Position numbers and translations under genes: made by a program. From Agarophyton chilense (taxonomy: Eukaryota > Rhodophyta > Florideophyceae > Gracilariales > Gracilariaceae), in NCBI GenBank assembly GCA_030374765.1, contig JARGXX010000132.1, positions 518,501 to 582,500 of the forward strand: a DNA stretch of 64,000 bases. Reading direction: 5' to 3'. This document shows positions 44,372 to 56,500 of the stretch, one piece after another (within the stretch, counting starts at the first letter, position 1; each line of letters begins with the position of its first letter). Below the pieces are notes generated by a model. The model did not search any database. It saw only the letters and a list, made by a program, of their open reading frames with translations, and was not told the origin of the DNA.

Positions 44372-46070
44372 GTGGATTCCATTGTGAACAAGCGACTCGC
44401 TACGGCGATCGCTGACCATAAGAATTACCTCGGTACGCAAATCGTTCCCAAGGTCATTGCGTCTGAGCTATTCTTAAACTCCCTCATTCAGGCCGGCCAA
44501 GGAGCAGAAACCAGCCAGACAAGCAATACGGTCCCTAGGACCACTTCAAAAATTATCCATCCGGCTTCCATATGGCAACCTCCTACCGAACCCCCAATAG
44601 TGGCGGTATTACCCACCCCTCGCTGGGAGCACCATCAAAAAAATCCAATGCAAAGACAATTTAGGAGCACTAGAGAGGCTCCGCGTCTAGAAGAGAGACA
44701 GATTACCATCCCTAAAGGACATTATGAGGTACAGCGACCTCAGGGCTCCATAGGATCTGATAGAGAGATCGATCCTTTAGGCTACTATTCCGCTGGAAAG
44801 AAAAGAAGTAACCTCAGGAAAAAGAAGAAAAGAATGAGTAAAAGAAGAAACCATTCGGACACGAGTGATTCCGAATCGGCCTCGACCGAAACGAACGACT
44901 CGGAAGTGCATGAGGCTGCCGTTCGAGGCCTCAAACCACTGACATCCACACACGAACTTTTCCTTAAGGTTCTAGACTACCGGAATTACCGGCTGCCGGA
45001 CAGGTCTCCGAAATACTCTGGGTCGGTGGCTCCAAGAATAGAGTCACCAAATGAACCAAACGGATGCAACTAACCATTACGGACAAGTTCTCGCGTTCGG
45101 ATCCCATTGCTGTCCTTAGGTTTCTCAGTTTGTTCCGTACGGCCTGTGATCAGAAGGGTGTCCACGAGGGCGCCGCTCTGTACTATTTACAATTCTTCCT
45201 TACAGGACAGGCGCGTGACTGAGTTGTTTCGAATATATCTGGCACAACTGACAACGAGGATGCTCAAGACCGTTAGCTCCTCAGGTCATATTCTCAGGTT
45301 GTTCGTTACCTCTTGGAAACTTACACCATGAACTACGTTATAATGGATGCCCACCAGGAAGTAATCTTCTTTAGGCAGAGCTCCAACATGACCGAATCGG
45401 CTTTCGCCGACGACATATGGAAGAAGGCTTACGGATGTGGAAACATCTTCTCCGAGGGACGGCTCAAACGTCACTTCATCAGGAATTCCAGGTGCAACGC
45501 TGAAATATCCAGAGGACACTCAACTACATTGCGTAAACCGAGCCAAGCGCATTTGGATAGCTCCACAGAACCGGACCTGGATTTATCACTCCTATATGCC
45601 AACTCAGGAGATGTCCTCGCGGTCAGTTTCAGTTCCCCTCCGTTCGGGCCACCATCATATACCTCTAGGGAACTATAGTGACCACTAGACCACCCCCACC
45701 CAAGTATTCCCCCTTTCAGCCCCGTAACGTCGTTTTTGTTCGCGCTTTAAGGGCCTGCTTCCTCTGCCTTTCAATGGTCCAACCTTGTGACTGCACGAGG
45801 TATCTAGCTGAGGACACACGAAAGAACGTCCTAGCCTTAAGGGAGGAGAATTACCGGGTGCGGCGATTCGAAGGAATGTTTAACTGGGCACCGCAACGAG
45901 CCACAGATACCCCTGGAAGCTCAAGCTATGCCAGGCCTCCGGATACACCGATCAATGCCCCACAGGTCCACACCATTGTAGACCCCACGCACGACCCCGG
46001 AGAGGAATGTTATCCTCAGGAAGAAACGGAAACCCCATCGGAAAACTCTTAGAGGGTCGAGGCGAGGCAC
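44372..46070 (+). pseudogene. gag region of gypsy copy C (fossil)
   Basis: Plus-strand stretches show a Lys/Arg-rich segment followed by a serine/acidic run (DTSDSESASTETNDSEV near 44.86 kb) and then capsid-like helical segments (45.1-45.7 kb), all paralleled in copy A. A cysteine pair near 45.78 kb (CFLCLSMVQPCDC) may be a degenerate knuckle. A few breaks are present. Confidence 0.75.
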
Positions 46071-46186
46071 ATACTCCCTCTTTCAGCCCCTGCCTCAACC
46101 AATTGGACGGTCATGAGCCAAGGAGCTCCTCACCTCCCAACAAAAACCACATACGATGGACCACTCAGGATGAACCAGAATTGGAA

Positions 46187-49100
46187 CACAGTAACGACCC
46201 TGTCTGCATCCTCAGGAAAGAGAATTATTAAGTTCTAGTAACCGTGGGACTTCGTTCCAACAACTCTCGAGTGGCAACAGCCGTATTGGACACAGGCGCT
46301 GGTCCCACTTTGGTCCATCCTAAGCTACTTCCACTCGGTGGGCAAGATTTCGTTCAGGCAATGGAGACCCCCAGGATTAGAGAAAACCCAAGTAGACCAA
46401 TGGAAATTAAAGGGATAGTACCCCTTTACCTCCCGTTAGGGCAATTCAAAGTCCGCACGTGGTTCCTTGTATGTTCTAACTTTGGCGCTGAGTCAATCCT
46501 AGGGACCTCCTTTATCGATCGATACATTAAGGCTACTTATCCAAGCCTTAGGAAAGTCTCATTCTATCGCGCACCTTCCATCTCCATAACTGGTTCCGCC
46601 CCAGGGCCAGAAGCTAACCGCAAACGAGCGATTATCTCCGAAAACACGAAGTCCAACAAGGTTCGCTTGTCGAGGGCCATAACGATACCCGAGATGACCC
46701 AAATCACCATATTGGTCCATTCCCAGTCCTCGGACCTCTTAGCGATTCAAAAGCACCCGAAAACGGTTCTGTAGCACCCTATCTTAATGGCAAGTGGAAT
46801 AATTGACATCCGCCCCAAGAGGCCCTTCTTGGTCACAATCAGCCATTTCAGAGATAAACCCGTACGGGTACCGAAAGGTACGGTGATTGGCATCACTCTA
46901 CCTGCGCCTGTGGCCAATATGGAGGCCCAAATGGATAACTTTGCAACGCCAACTCCCGACGAAGACGTCAACTTTTGGGAGAGGACAGTCGCTATCGGTG
47001 CAGAATTCGAATCCTATAGGCCACAGGTACTTGATCTTCTTAGGGAATACCAGCAAATGTGGTCAGGTAGATTGGGAAAATTCAGAGCCACTACACACCG
47101 TATTGACTTTTACGATGATACTAGACCACAGTTCCAGCACCTATACCATACAGGCCTGAAGGGTAGGGAAATTGTGGCCGACCAGAGGGAAAAGATGCGC
47201 AAAGCTCACGTCATAGAGCCGGCGCCTCCTAACCAATGCGAATGGGCAAGTCCCCTTGTCCTCGTGGCGAAGAACAATGGCTCCGTCAGGTTCTTTGTCG
47301 CCTAAAGGAAGCTCAACGCAGTAACCAAGAGGGATTCAAACCCGATACCCTTCATGGATGACTGTCTTGATTCCTTAGGCGAAGCTGTCGTATTTACCAC
47401 ATTGGACGCTAACTCTGGATATTGGCAAATCCCTTTGGCCGAAGCTGCAAGAGCGCTGACAACCTTCACCACCCATGAACTTCTGTTCAGTTTTACTCGT
47501 ATGCACTTTGGTTTAAAGAATTCCCCAGCAACCTTCTCATGGGTAATGGACATCATACTGTCCGGAGTCGAATGGAAATTGGCCCTGGTATATTTGGATG
47601 ACGTAATAATCTTCTCACGAACCGTAAAGGACCACCTTCGCCACGTGAAGAAGGTGCTAACAATCCTACAGAACGCTGGAATAACACTGAAAATCCGCAA
47701 ATGCGCCTCCTCCCAAGACTCAGTGGACTACTTTGGTCACATCGTCCTTCCAGGAAAGCTAAAGGTAGCCACACGGACCACAAGATCGATCCTCCATGCG
47801 AAACCCCCCCGGATCCACATGGAACTACGATCCTTCGTGGGCTTGTGCAATGTTTACCGACGGTTCGTCAAAGGGTTTGCCAAGATCTCGGCCCCGCTCA
47901 ACGCAATTCTGAAGAAGGGAATACCTTCGGAGTTCGAAGCCCTTACCGACGACCAGTACGATGCATTTCAGACCCTAAACGGAAAATACTGAAGCCACCT
48001 ATACTGGCTTTTCAAAAAACCAACAGGCCCTTTGTCCTGGATACGGACGCCTCTGATGTCCAAGTGGGATGTGCACTGCTACAGGAACAGGAGTCATTGA
48101 AGGACTATAGACCTATTGGATACTGTAGCAAGACGTTCACCAGCGCGGAGCGAAACTACAGTACTACCGAAAAGGGATGTCTAGCCATCGTATGGTCCGT
48201 AATGAAACTCCGTCAATACCTCGAGGGAACAAGGTTTACCATTCGGACAGACCAGAATTCAATCCGCTGGTTACTCAATATGACCGATGCATCAAGTCCC
48301 CTCGCTCGGTCGCACCTCAGGCTGTCAGAACATGACTACGAGATAACCTATAGGCCAGGTGTAAAGCACGAAACAGCAGATGCCCTGTCGCGAATCATTA
48401 CCGACGGAACTGATGACACTCCATTGGACGACCTAGTTCCTACCGCCTTTACCGATGATGGACCTCAGGGCTATACAGAAACGGATGAACTTATGGGTAA
48501 GGTGCAATCCTAGGATCCTGAGGTAAAGGAGAACAAATTATAGCTATTGGACTGGGAGACAGTACCGCCCAATTCGACACCACTTCAGGTTAATGCCATA
48601 GCCTCGGAGAAAAAATAGCTCCTCCCAATAACTTTTGAGGAACTCCTACAGGCCCATGTTGAAGACGAGTACAGCAAGTAAATAGACCAATTGATAGGCA
48701 CCCCTGGATTCCTATTCGACTATGACCGATTTGGACTACTGTGTCGCCGCTTACCACTGGGTGGCGCACTCCAACGGATAATACCAAGTTCACTAAAGGA
48801 CACAATTCCTACACCTCGCCCATTTCCCTCGTTTGGCTGGTTACCCTGGAGGCCGACGAATGTACCAGAACCTAAGGAAGTTCTTCTACTGGCCACTAAT
48901 GGCGCAAGACCTTTGGCAAACCGCACGGACCTGTACATCGTGCGCACAAATCCGAGGGTCTCGTGCCAACCATCAGGCCAAATTGAAGCTCTTCCCCGCC
49001 GCAGGTCCAATGAAATTTGTCGGAATGCATGTACTCTGGCCTTTGCCTAAGTCGTCCCGTGGGAAACGGTTTGTTTTGGTTATAACCGATAGGTTTACCA

Positions 49101-50422
49101 AACTTACCCGAGCCCTACCCTTAGGGAAGACAACAGCCACGGATGTCGCCACGGCCTTCTTGTCCGCTGGGTATATCCATATGGTATGTCACACTACCTT
49201 CTTAAGGATAAAAGCAGCCAGTTTGCATCCAAATTCTTCTCACACGTTTGTGCGACCTTAGGTATCAAACATGGAACCACCACGGCGTACCATCCGCAAA
49301 CCAATGGGCAAGCCCAAGGCTTCAACGGTATCCGTCTAGACAGACTGGCACACTACGTAGCAGAACACCAATTGGACTGGGACGACTACGTTGAGCCACT
49401 GGTTTATGCCTACAACACGCAAGTGCACGCTTCCACGGGGACAACACCTTTTGTTTTAACGCTAACGAGATCGCCACCGCCGATAGCTGTTGACCTTCAG
49501 GAGTCCATTATTTCCCAGGACATAACTGAAAAAATGACTCCTACCTAGGCTAGGCGCTACTCGCGCCGACGCATCGACGGCATTATCCAATCATCTAGAG
49601 CTGTACTGAAGAAAGCCCAATGGCGTTACAAGGTCAATTTCGACAAGGTCGTCGGGGACACACCTACCTTGGGAAAGAAGAATTGTTTTACCTGGACCGG
49701 CCACCAAAGGACAGTTATGAACTCGAGAACACTACGAGGAAGCTCTTACATCGCTCTACGGGACCATAGAAAGTCCTACGGCCAATCAACATACCATTAA
49801 GTTACTACTTGACGTCCTACAGGACACCGTATCTATTGATCGGGTTACACGAGCCCCCAGCTCTCCCGAATCACCAAAATCCCAGTCCCCTGGTCCAACG
49901 AAATCACTGCGGTTTCCGGTCGACGCTCAAGTCCCCACACCCCCTAAAGAAGTTCCCGCAGACCCGACTAGCCCCATGGACCCGATGGCCAATGTCACTG
50001 ACGATGACCCATCTCTTCCAATCAACTCCGATTGATTCGCCCCTCTGGACCATACTCTCCTTCCGGAGAACGAAGACCAACCGGAATTGTTGATTGAGAG
50101 CATCATCTCCGCCGTTCGGGGAGTAGATGGAACTATGCGCTCTCACGTCCGTTGGTTCGGCTACACCCCTGAGCAAGACACTTGGAAAGCGCCTCAAACC
50201 ATTCCGGTTAAGTTTATTGCTCGCTATTGGTGCAAAATCGGTAGCAAGGAGCGCAGCCATCAGGAGGGGGCAACAATTGGCCCAAATACTCCGAAAACGC
50301 TTCCTGACACGACGGTTCGCCGTAGCACGACGGTTTGCCGTAGCACGACGGTTTGCCGTAGCACGATGGTTCGCTATAGCTTCCACATCAGAAAACAAAG
50401 TCAGTCGCCAGGCGACACTTGA
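46187..50422 (+). pseudogene. pol region of gypsy copy C, ending in a chromodomain (fossil)
   Basis: Protease with VLDTGAGPTLVHP near 46.29 kb; reverse transcriptase with VYLDDVIIFSRT near 47.6 kb; RNase H with DTDASDVQVG near 48.05 kb; integrase zinc-binding region with CTSCAQIRG near 48.94 kb and core with YHPQTNGQAQGFN near 49.3 kb. The C-terminal end at 50.09-50.25 kb has a chromodomain: SHVRWFGYTPEQDTWKAP, close to the consensus YLVKWKGY...TWEP. Several breaks lie across the region. Confidence 0.88.
50308..50379 (+). repeat. Four tandem 18-bp repeats in copy C
   Basis: Four units of CACGACGGTTTGCCGTAG with small variations, together 72 bp, just after the pol chromodomain and before the end of the antisense region. 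No such array was seen in copy A. Short tandem repeats are common between pol and the LTR of gypsy elements. Confidence 0.85.
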
Positions 50423-50595
50423 AACAGACCTGAGATGCTTTGAAGGTTGGGCCACGTCCCGGGGCACGCACGTTTGAGATACAGGAGCCACCTTGGGAAT
50501 GCACACGCATTACTTTATTTGACTAACCAACAGAGGTCTAACAGCCCTCGCCATGACGTCAAGGTTTGCGGAAGCGCTCCGAGCACCAACAAGAC

Positions 50596-52852
50596 TCATT
50601 GGGGCGGCGCAAGAGTAACTCCGTCGTCCTCATTGGAACCTGCAGGAGCAAACCCGGGACTAGGGTTACCCGAGGAGCCTACTCTACCACTAGGACCGGC
50701 CGAAGCAAGCCGAGCACGCTTCTTCGGCGGAGATTCACCTGAGGAACTATTTTCACCATCGGAAGCCTCCCGGTCGCTCAAATGTAGACCATATTGGGCA
50801 TCCAAGTCGGCAGTAACCCTCTGGGTTATCACTTCGGCATTCTGCTGCGATTAATTGACCATTGCGGTCTTCAGATACTGAACCTGTTGGACAACCGCGG
50901 CGTAGCGCGCCAAGCGACCGGCCCATGAGCCAGCTTCCCTCAGAACTGTCGCAATGTCCATCTAGGCTGTAATACCAACGGTACGGAAAACGTGACTTAG
51001 ATGCAAAGCTGCACCCGTGACTGAAGCGGGAAAGTGTGGCAACGGAGAGGAAGGAGCGATTTCGACGCCCTCAGTGGACGTTTGAGCCAGCGCATCACCT
51101 ACAGGAATTTAGGTTTCGACAGTAACCCCGCCAGGAGGGATGTGCACTTGGGAGACGGGCGGCTCATATCAGAGTTCATGCTGAGGAGCAGCGCTCGTAG
51201 GACCTGTAGGAGGGGAAGTGGTCGGCAACACCATAGCGGACTCTACTAGAGGATTGACGGCCTCGACTTGCAGGAGGAAGGGATCTTCCCCGAAGGATTC
51301 TCTATCGGACATAATACCTGGAACCAACGGCGTGGCTTCCACATCAGGCTCGAAGCACAGGAAATCGAAACCAATGGCCTTCGGGGAATAGTCGGGCACA
51401 TGATGCCTCGAAATGTCCGATAGTTGATTACTCAAAGGCTTGGCGGGATAGGCACGAGCGTTGTCCTGGCCTTGCGGATGTAGCGGAATCGGCGTGAATG
51501 AGTCCGTATCATGGTCATACCAAAGGAACCCGGGATTCTTGCTGCACTCGACCTGCAGAACATGATCCAAATGGGCCTCGGCCTCCTCGATGTCGAACTG
51601 GGTCCAACGGACGATATTCTGGATGGCCTGGTTCCTTAGGAATTGGATCATGATGTCCGGGAGCGGAACTGAACGACTTCGAGGACCGGGTATGTTCTCG
51701 TCGTGCCATACTCTCCAATCCTCCGAACGGACATTACCACGGACGCCGTAATACGCGGTATCCAGGAAGGCCATAAGGGACATCACTGTCGTCACCCATG
51801 AGTTGGGACGAATGGTACGCCACCACGGACGGCGTGGGAACCAAAAGGAGCGGCGAGACACGCCAGTACATGGCCATTGGTTCTCATACACACGGGGCAG
51901 CCCGAGGTATACCGGAGGACGTTTGTTGGCGCTCATCTCGTGAAACTCCAGCTGGTGCCAGCAGAAGAAGAACTCCAGGGATTGACGTACACGACCATCG
52001 GGCTCGTGCATCTCGTTCCAATAGACCCTACTGGACATCCAAAACCGGCGGTCATACGGCGGATGGAAGCACATGAGCGCCAAGAAGTTATGATCCGTCG
52101 GAGGAAATCTCACATGGGGCGAGATGAAGTTCGCATATCGCTCCGAAAGGATTTTGTTCTCCCTGAACTGGTATTCGGCTTCCTCCTCGCAGCGGACGTA
52201 CGGCATGTCCGCTTGGATGAGGTGGCGGCAGAGCGTCGCCTAACGCGGATCCACAGTACAATGCAACCATCGGTTGTACCATGAGACGCTGTGCGCGTTC
52301 TTGCTGCCCCTCCGGAAATCTGGTATCTTCGCGAACCTCCGCGCGTCTAGATACATATGACAAAACGTTTGCAATCCTTCTACAGAGGACGGAAGAATGG
52401 CATGACGCATTGCCCGCGGGTTTCGTCCGATGGTATGGTCATAGCTGTCCCAAGACGTTCGTAAGCCAATTGGTAACCCTAGGATCTCCCCGTTTGGTTG
52501 TTCGAAGCCATTGTGCCGCTGCCAACAGGCTGGTTCGCCGGGAAATGGATAGGAAAGCCGTCGGAAGCGACATAGTCTCGAGGGATAATAGCGTATCCGA
52601 CGGGCTTATAAGGAAAGTCCGCCATCGCGCGCGACCAATGGAAAAGCACAATGATCGGAAGACGAGGTGACGTAATTGACCCGAGCGAACTGACAGGCGT
52701 GAACCACGGTAGACGAAGCGCGAAGGGTTGCCCAAGGAAGAACGAAGACTAAGGAAGGTCCCAATGACCATCAGAGGAGAAGAAGACAATGGACCATCTC
52801 GGCAATGCGACGTAAGTAATACGCCGGCGGTGAACTTATGGCCGGCGCTCAC
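50596..52852 (-). pseudogene. Antisense accessory coding region of gypsy copy C
   Basis: Minus-strand coding between pol and the 3' LTR. The longest open stretch (51169-52206, about 345 residues) has a Trp/Tyr/Phe-rich N-terminal half, SEDWRVWHDENIPGPRS, then EEAEAHLDHVLQVE, HDTDSFTPIPLHPQG and an acidic, proline-rich C-terminal end. A separate stretch (50596-50832) has SDREASDGENSSSGESPPKKRARLA, of which PPKKRAR resembles a basic nuclear localisation signal. Copy A encodes the same protein and copy B a distant one. No known domain was recognised. A few breaks are present. Confidence 0.72.
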
Positions 52853-53062
52853 GGCGCCCTGGGGTTTCAGTCCTTAGGCATATTGATTGCTACTCCGCCA
52901 CTCATTGTCAGCTCACGCTTCTTCGCATTCCCGCGGGCGATAACGACGTGACGTCCGTTAACGACCATTGGTACTGAGAGCAACGAAGTGTTCGCGTTCC
53001 CTAGGTCAATCATGAGGCCACCTAGACTTCGCCGTGACAGCAAAGTCCTAAGGAGGGAGATA

Positions 53063-53508
53063 TGTGAAGGAGCAACGATGACGGATAAGCCTTGTAAGCC
53101 GCCGGGCCCTGAGGGAACTGACAGATGCCACGTTGACTGGGCGACCTCAGCAGGACTGATTTAGATTAAGAATTTATTTTAATTAGTGTAATAGACTAGC
53201 ATTACAGTTCTAAAGGGATCCCAGCGCCTCGCCAGTATTATTTACTTGGCTCGAGTGACGCTTCTCCCTTAGAGTAAGGTAGGCACGGTAAGAATACTAA
53301 ATGACCCCCTGTGGTACATTAGTTCCACCAATTGGTCTTCAAGCCATCGTTTCCGTAGGTCCAACCTGTGGGACAACGCAGTAAACGCCAGCCCATTGCA
53401 CCAAGTACTCTGGGAGTGCCGCCGTCAAGGATTCGAACCTTAGAACCCGCTCTACCACGCTAACACCGGTTGGGACCAGTACGTTGACCTACCAGTCATT
53501 GCGTTACA
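53063..53508 (+). repeat. 3' LTR of gypsy copy C
   Basis: 446 bp from TGTGAAGGAGC to GTTACA, preceded by the purine tract AAGGAGGGAGATA and followed by the duplication TGTTC. It aligns with the LTR of copy A throughout. Confidence 0.93.
53429..53457 (-). promoter_or_regulatory. Antisense tRNA-like A-box and B-box in the LTR of copy C
   Basis: On the minus strand, TGGTAGAGCGG (53447-53457) is followed by GGTTCGAATCC (53429-53439), an exact RNA polymerase III B-box, within a T-arm-like stem. In this 3' LTR the boxes point into the element, toward the antisense coding region. They are conserved at 7755-7783 and 42946-42974. Whether they drive transcription is not known. Confidence 0.5.
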
Positions 53509-53529
53509 TGTTCTCTCCCTTCACCAGGC

Positions 53530-56500
53530 TCTGGACCCAGTCCAGGACAATGATGTTACAGAAACCAACCGAGGCTTACACCGTGGAGCTGACATTACTC
53601 CTCCCAATTACATCCCGAGAAGTCAAAATCAACGCAGTATGTATTCTGCAGCCATTAGTTGCCAATTCATTTCCAATAACAATGGCAAAACGAGATATGT
53701 TCTCCAACATTCAAGTACAGCCACTTTGAGGGAGACTTTAACCAGTCTATTATTCTCACCCTTCGAGACTACAACTTCTGTGCTTGACTGCACCGTCTAA
53801 ATCCATCACAGAAGGCTGATTACTTCGTAAATGTCCTCGATGGGCCAGCTAGCACTTTCTTCTTCAACAATGCCACCCAGTAGAAAAGCAACGCTCGCCA
53901 GATGCAAATGTACGGCAATTTGAGCACTCTGAGAATCGACAAGTTCATGGCTGAAATAGAGGTCAGTTCTGTCTTGACAAAGATAGTCACTGTCACCGAA
54001 GAACTTTCTCCTCAGTGTCCCTCGCAATTACGCTTTGAAGCCTACAAGATTGGGTATCTAAAAAAAAATTTACTTGGTCTGTCTTGGTTAAAGTTGCCTA
54101 TCAGCAACATGACCATGTCGAAGTAAACCTTTTATGGCTCTATTACAGCTCTTCGCGAAAACCTACAGCTGGAAAAAGAAATTGAAGAAGGAAACCGGTC
54201 TACCGGGACTCATCTTTTCGAGGCCCAACCTTCTTCCGACAGTGCAGAAGAAACCCGAGAGATGTTCGCAAGTATGATCCTCTCAAGGAATTTCGTCAAC
54301 AAAGGACACGCTATCAGATGTCTACACTTTAAACTCCTCGTTTGTTTGAAGAAAGTCAGCGCAGCAACGAATGTCACAGGTGCCGTGCCACTTGGCGGCC
54401 CGGTCATCGCTGTAAGCCTTGTTCTATTCGTAGCCAAGTCCGCCATCACTTGAAGAACGGTGTATCCGCTGTTCACATCGTTTCTGAGCTAGTTCTTTGT
54501 ATGGAGGGAAATACCACTACACCTGATGAGGTTTAGACTCCCGCAGTAAGGATGAGCCCTACAGTAGCGAGACCGAAGTCCGTCTGCGTTACAAACTAAC
54601 GATGGCAAAGGCTACAGAAAATTCGAATGACATGGCCTCAACGGGGAAGGGGTGGTACACGCACTACATAGCAGGTTTAATGATTAGCCAAGTCCATCCC
54701 CTCAGTGACCCGGGCCCTCATGATTTTCAGTAGGGCAATGAGTGTACACGCCTCATCTTTGTCGCCCGGTCAGGTGGAGAGCTTCCCACTAAACAACTCA
54801 TTCTAGGCGCAAAGAAGTCATTAAGAATGTTGATGTATTGGATTTTCACTAGGAAACCATTGTGAAAGAATATCGACGTTCTCGAATACATGGGTTCTGC
54901 GTAGATATTGGAGCACCGAAGTCCGTTATGAGCATTAAAGAAATACAATGGATGTATTCTGAACAGAATGTTCGCATGCCAGGGCTCATGAAAAATTTTG
55001 TCACGGCGAGATTTCGCTTGGCTGATACCACCTTCTACTCTTTTGGTCAAATTATTCTGACTTTGGCGACGCCCGCTAATGTTCTTCCTATACTGGTAAA
55101 ATGGGATGTCTTCAAGGCCAACATACCTGCACTTTTGAGCACGGACGTCTATGGCAAAGAAAGTGTGATCGCTGACACAGTTTACAATTGGTTGACGAAG
55201 CGATCTCGCATTCAAAATGACCACGGGTTGGATTAGTTTGATAACGAATGGTCTATTCCATTTCGTCGAGCCAGAAGTGAACATGAATTTGTAGATATAG
55301 CTCTATGGATCCAATTATACTTTACAAGGTCCCGACTGATGAAACTGTTTAAGCATTGCTTTCTCCCCTTTGCCGAAAAGCTCTTCAACTGGATGAAACG
55401 AGCTCCCCCGGAAGAAGCTACACCGGAGTCACTGTCCATTCTAATGGAACTGACAACGAGATGTGATCATTTTCAAAGGATTCATAAAGCTCTGACTCAT
55501 TTCCGAGTTGCTTTTGGTGCGGAGAATGTTCGCTTCAATGAGAAAATTCTTCTGGATATCATACATCTGGATGAAAAACCAGTGTTGCACATTGAAAACA
55601 ATGGTACACAATTCTCTGCTGCATGTTTTCTCCTGGAAGTATCGGAAAAGACGATCTGGCGAAAGATATTCTTCTACTGAGCAGTTATATACATGGACTG
55701 CCGAATCGAATTCTTTCTGAACAAGGAACAGCATTTGGCCCTCTCTTCATTAATTGCAGTCCTCTCCAATGTTTATGTTGACCGAACTGCGATAGAAGCG
55801 CACTCAAGTCTTGGCATTAGCGAAAGATATCACCACCCTCTACGGCAGACGTATCGCATGATACTCGACCAGGACTCTTCAAGAGACCCTAAAATTGCTC
55901 TTTATGTGGCAGTTAAAGCAATGAATAATACCTTAGAACCTGTAGGTCGCATTCCTTCTGCACTAGTTTTCGGGAAGTATTCGAAACTACATACGCGGTC
56001 TAAGCTCTCAGATCAACGAGAGACGCTAGCATCTAGGTCCAAGATTGTTCGAAGGGCAAGAGAAGAAATGGAAAAACTAATGACCAAGCTCTGTTTAAAT
56101 CGTGCATAAAGACACAGAACATCCCCTGGAACTGAGAGAATCTATAAAACTGGAGATAAGGTCTTAGTTTGGCGAGAAAAAGTCGTAGAAAGTCGTATGG
56201 GAGAGTGGATTGGCCCGTATACCGTCTGCAGCGTCGACGAGTATAAAAGACATATTTTTATCCAATATGTTTGTATTGGTGAGGCAAACCCATTTTTCTT
56301 ATGCGCATAAGTATTATGAACCTAATAATTTTGCACACTCACTCTTTACAGATATTCGACAAAGCCTAAGAGTTTTTGCTTCCCCTGAACTCTACAAAGT
56401 TCTTCTGACGGAGATCTTGGACAAGAATGACCCAAGATCCATGTCGCATGAGATGGTGATTTGTTCCAAACGAAGGAAGATCAAGATTCTGCTGAGCAGG

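Larger units (their letters stand above)
44179..53508 (+). mobile_element. Ty3/gypsy LTR retrotransposon, copy C (family A/C)
   Basis: 9.3 kb flanked by the 5-bp duplication TGTTC (44174-44178 and 53509-53513). Layout: 5' LTR remnant, gag, pol with protease, reverse transcriptase, RNase H, integrase and chromodomain, a short tandem repeat, a region coding on the opposite strand, purine tract and full 3' LTR. It is the plus-strand counterpart of copy A. There are around ten or more breaks. It is a fossil of moderate age; the incomplete 5' LTR makes LTR-based dating weak. Confidence 0.93.

Noticed and set aside
50308-50379. A CRISPR-like array
   Set aside because: The 18-bp units are directly adjacent without spacers and lie inside a retrotransposon; the window is eukaryotic.
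53429-53457. A tRNA gene in the LTR of gypsy family A/C
   Set aside because: The A-box and B-box are only a few bases apart and no anticodon arm fits between them. I keep it as tRNA-like sequence only.
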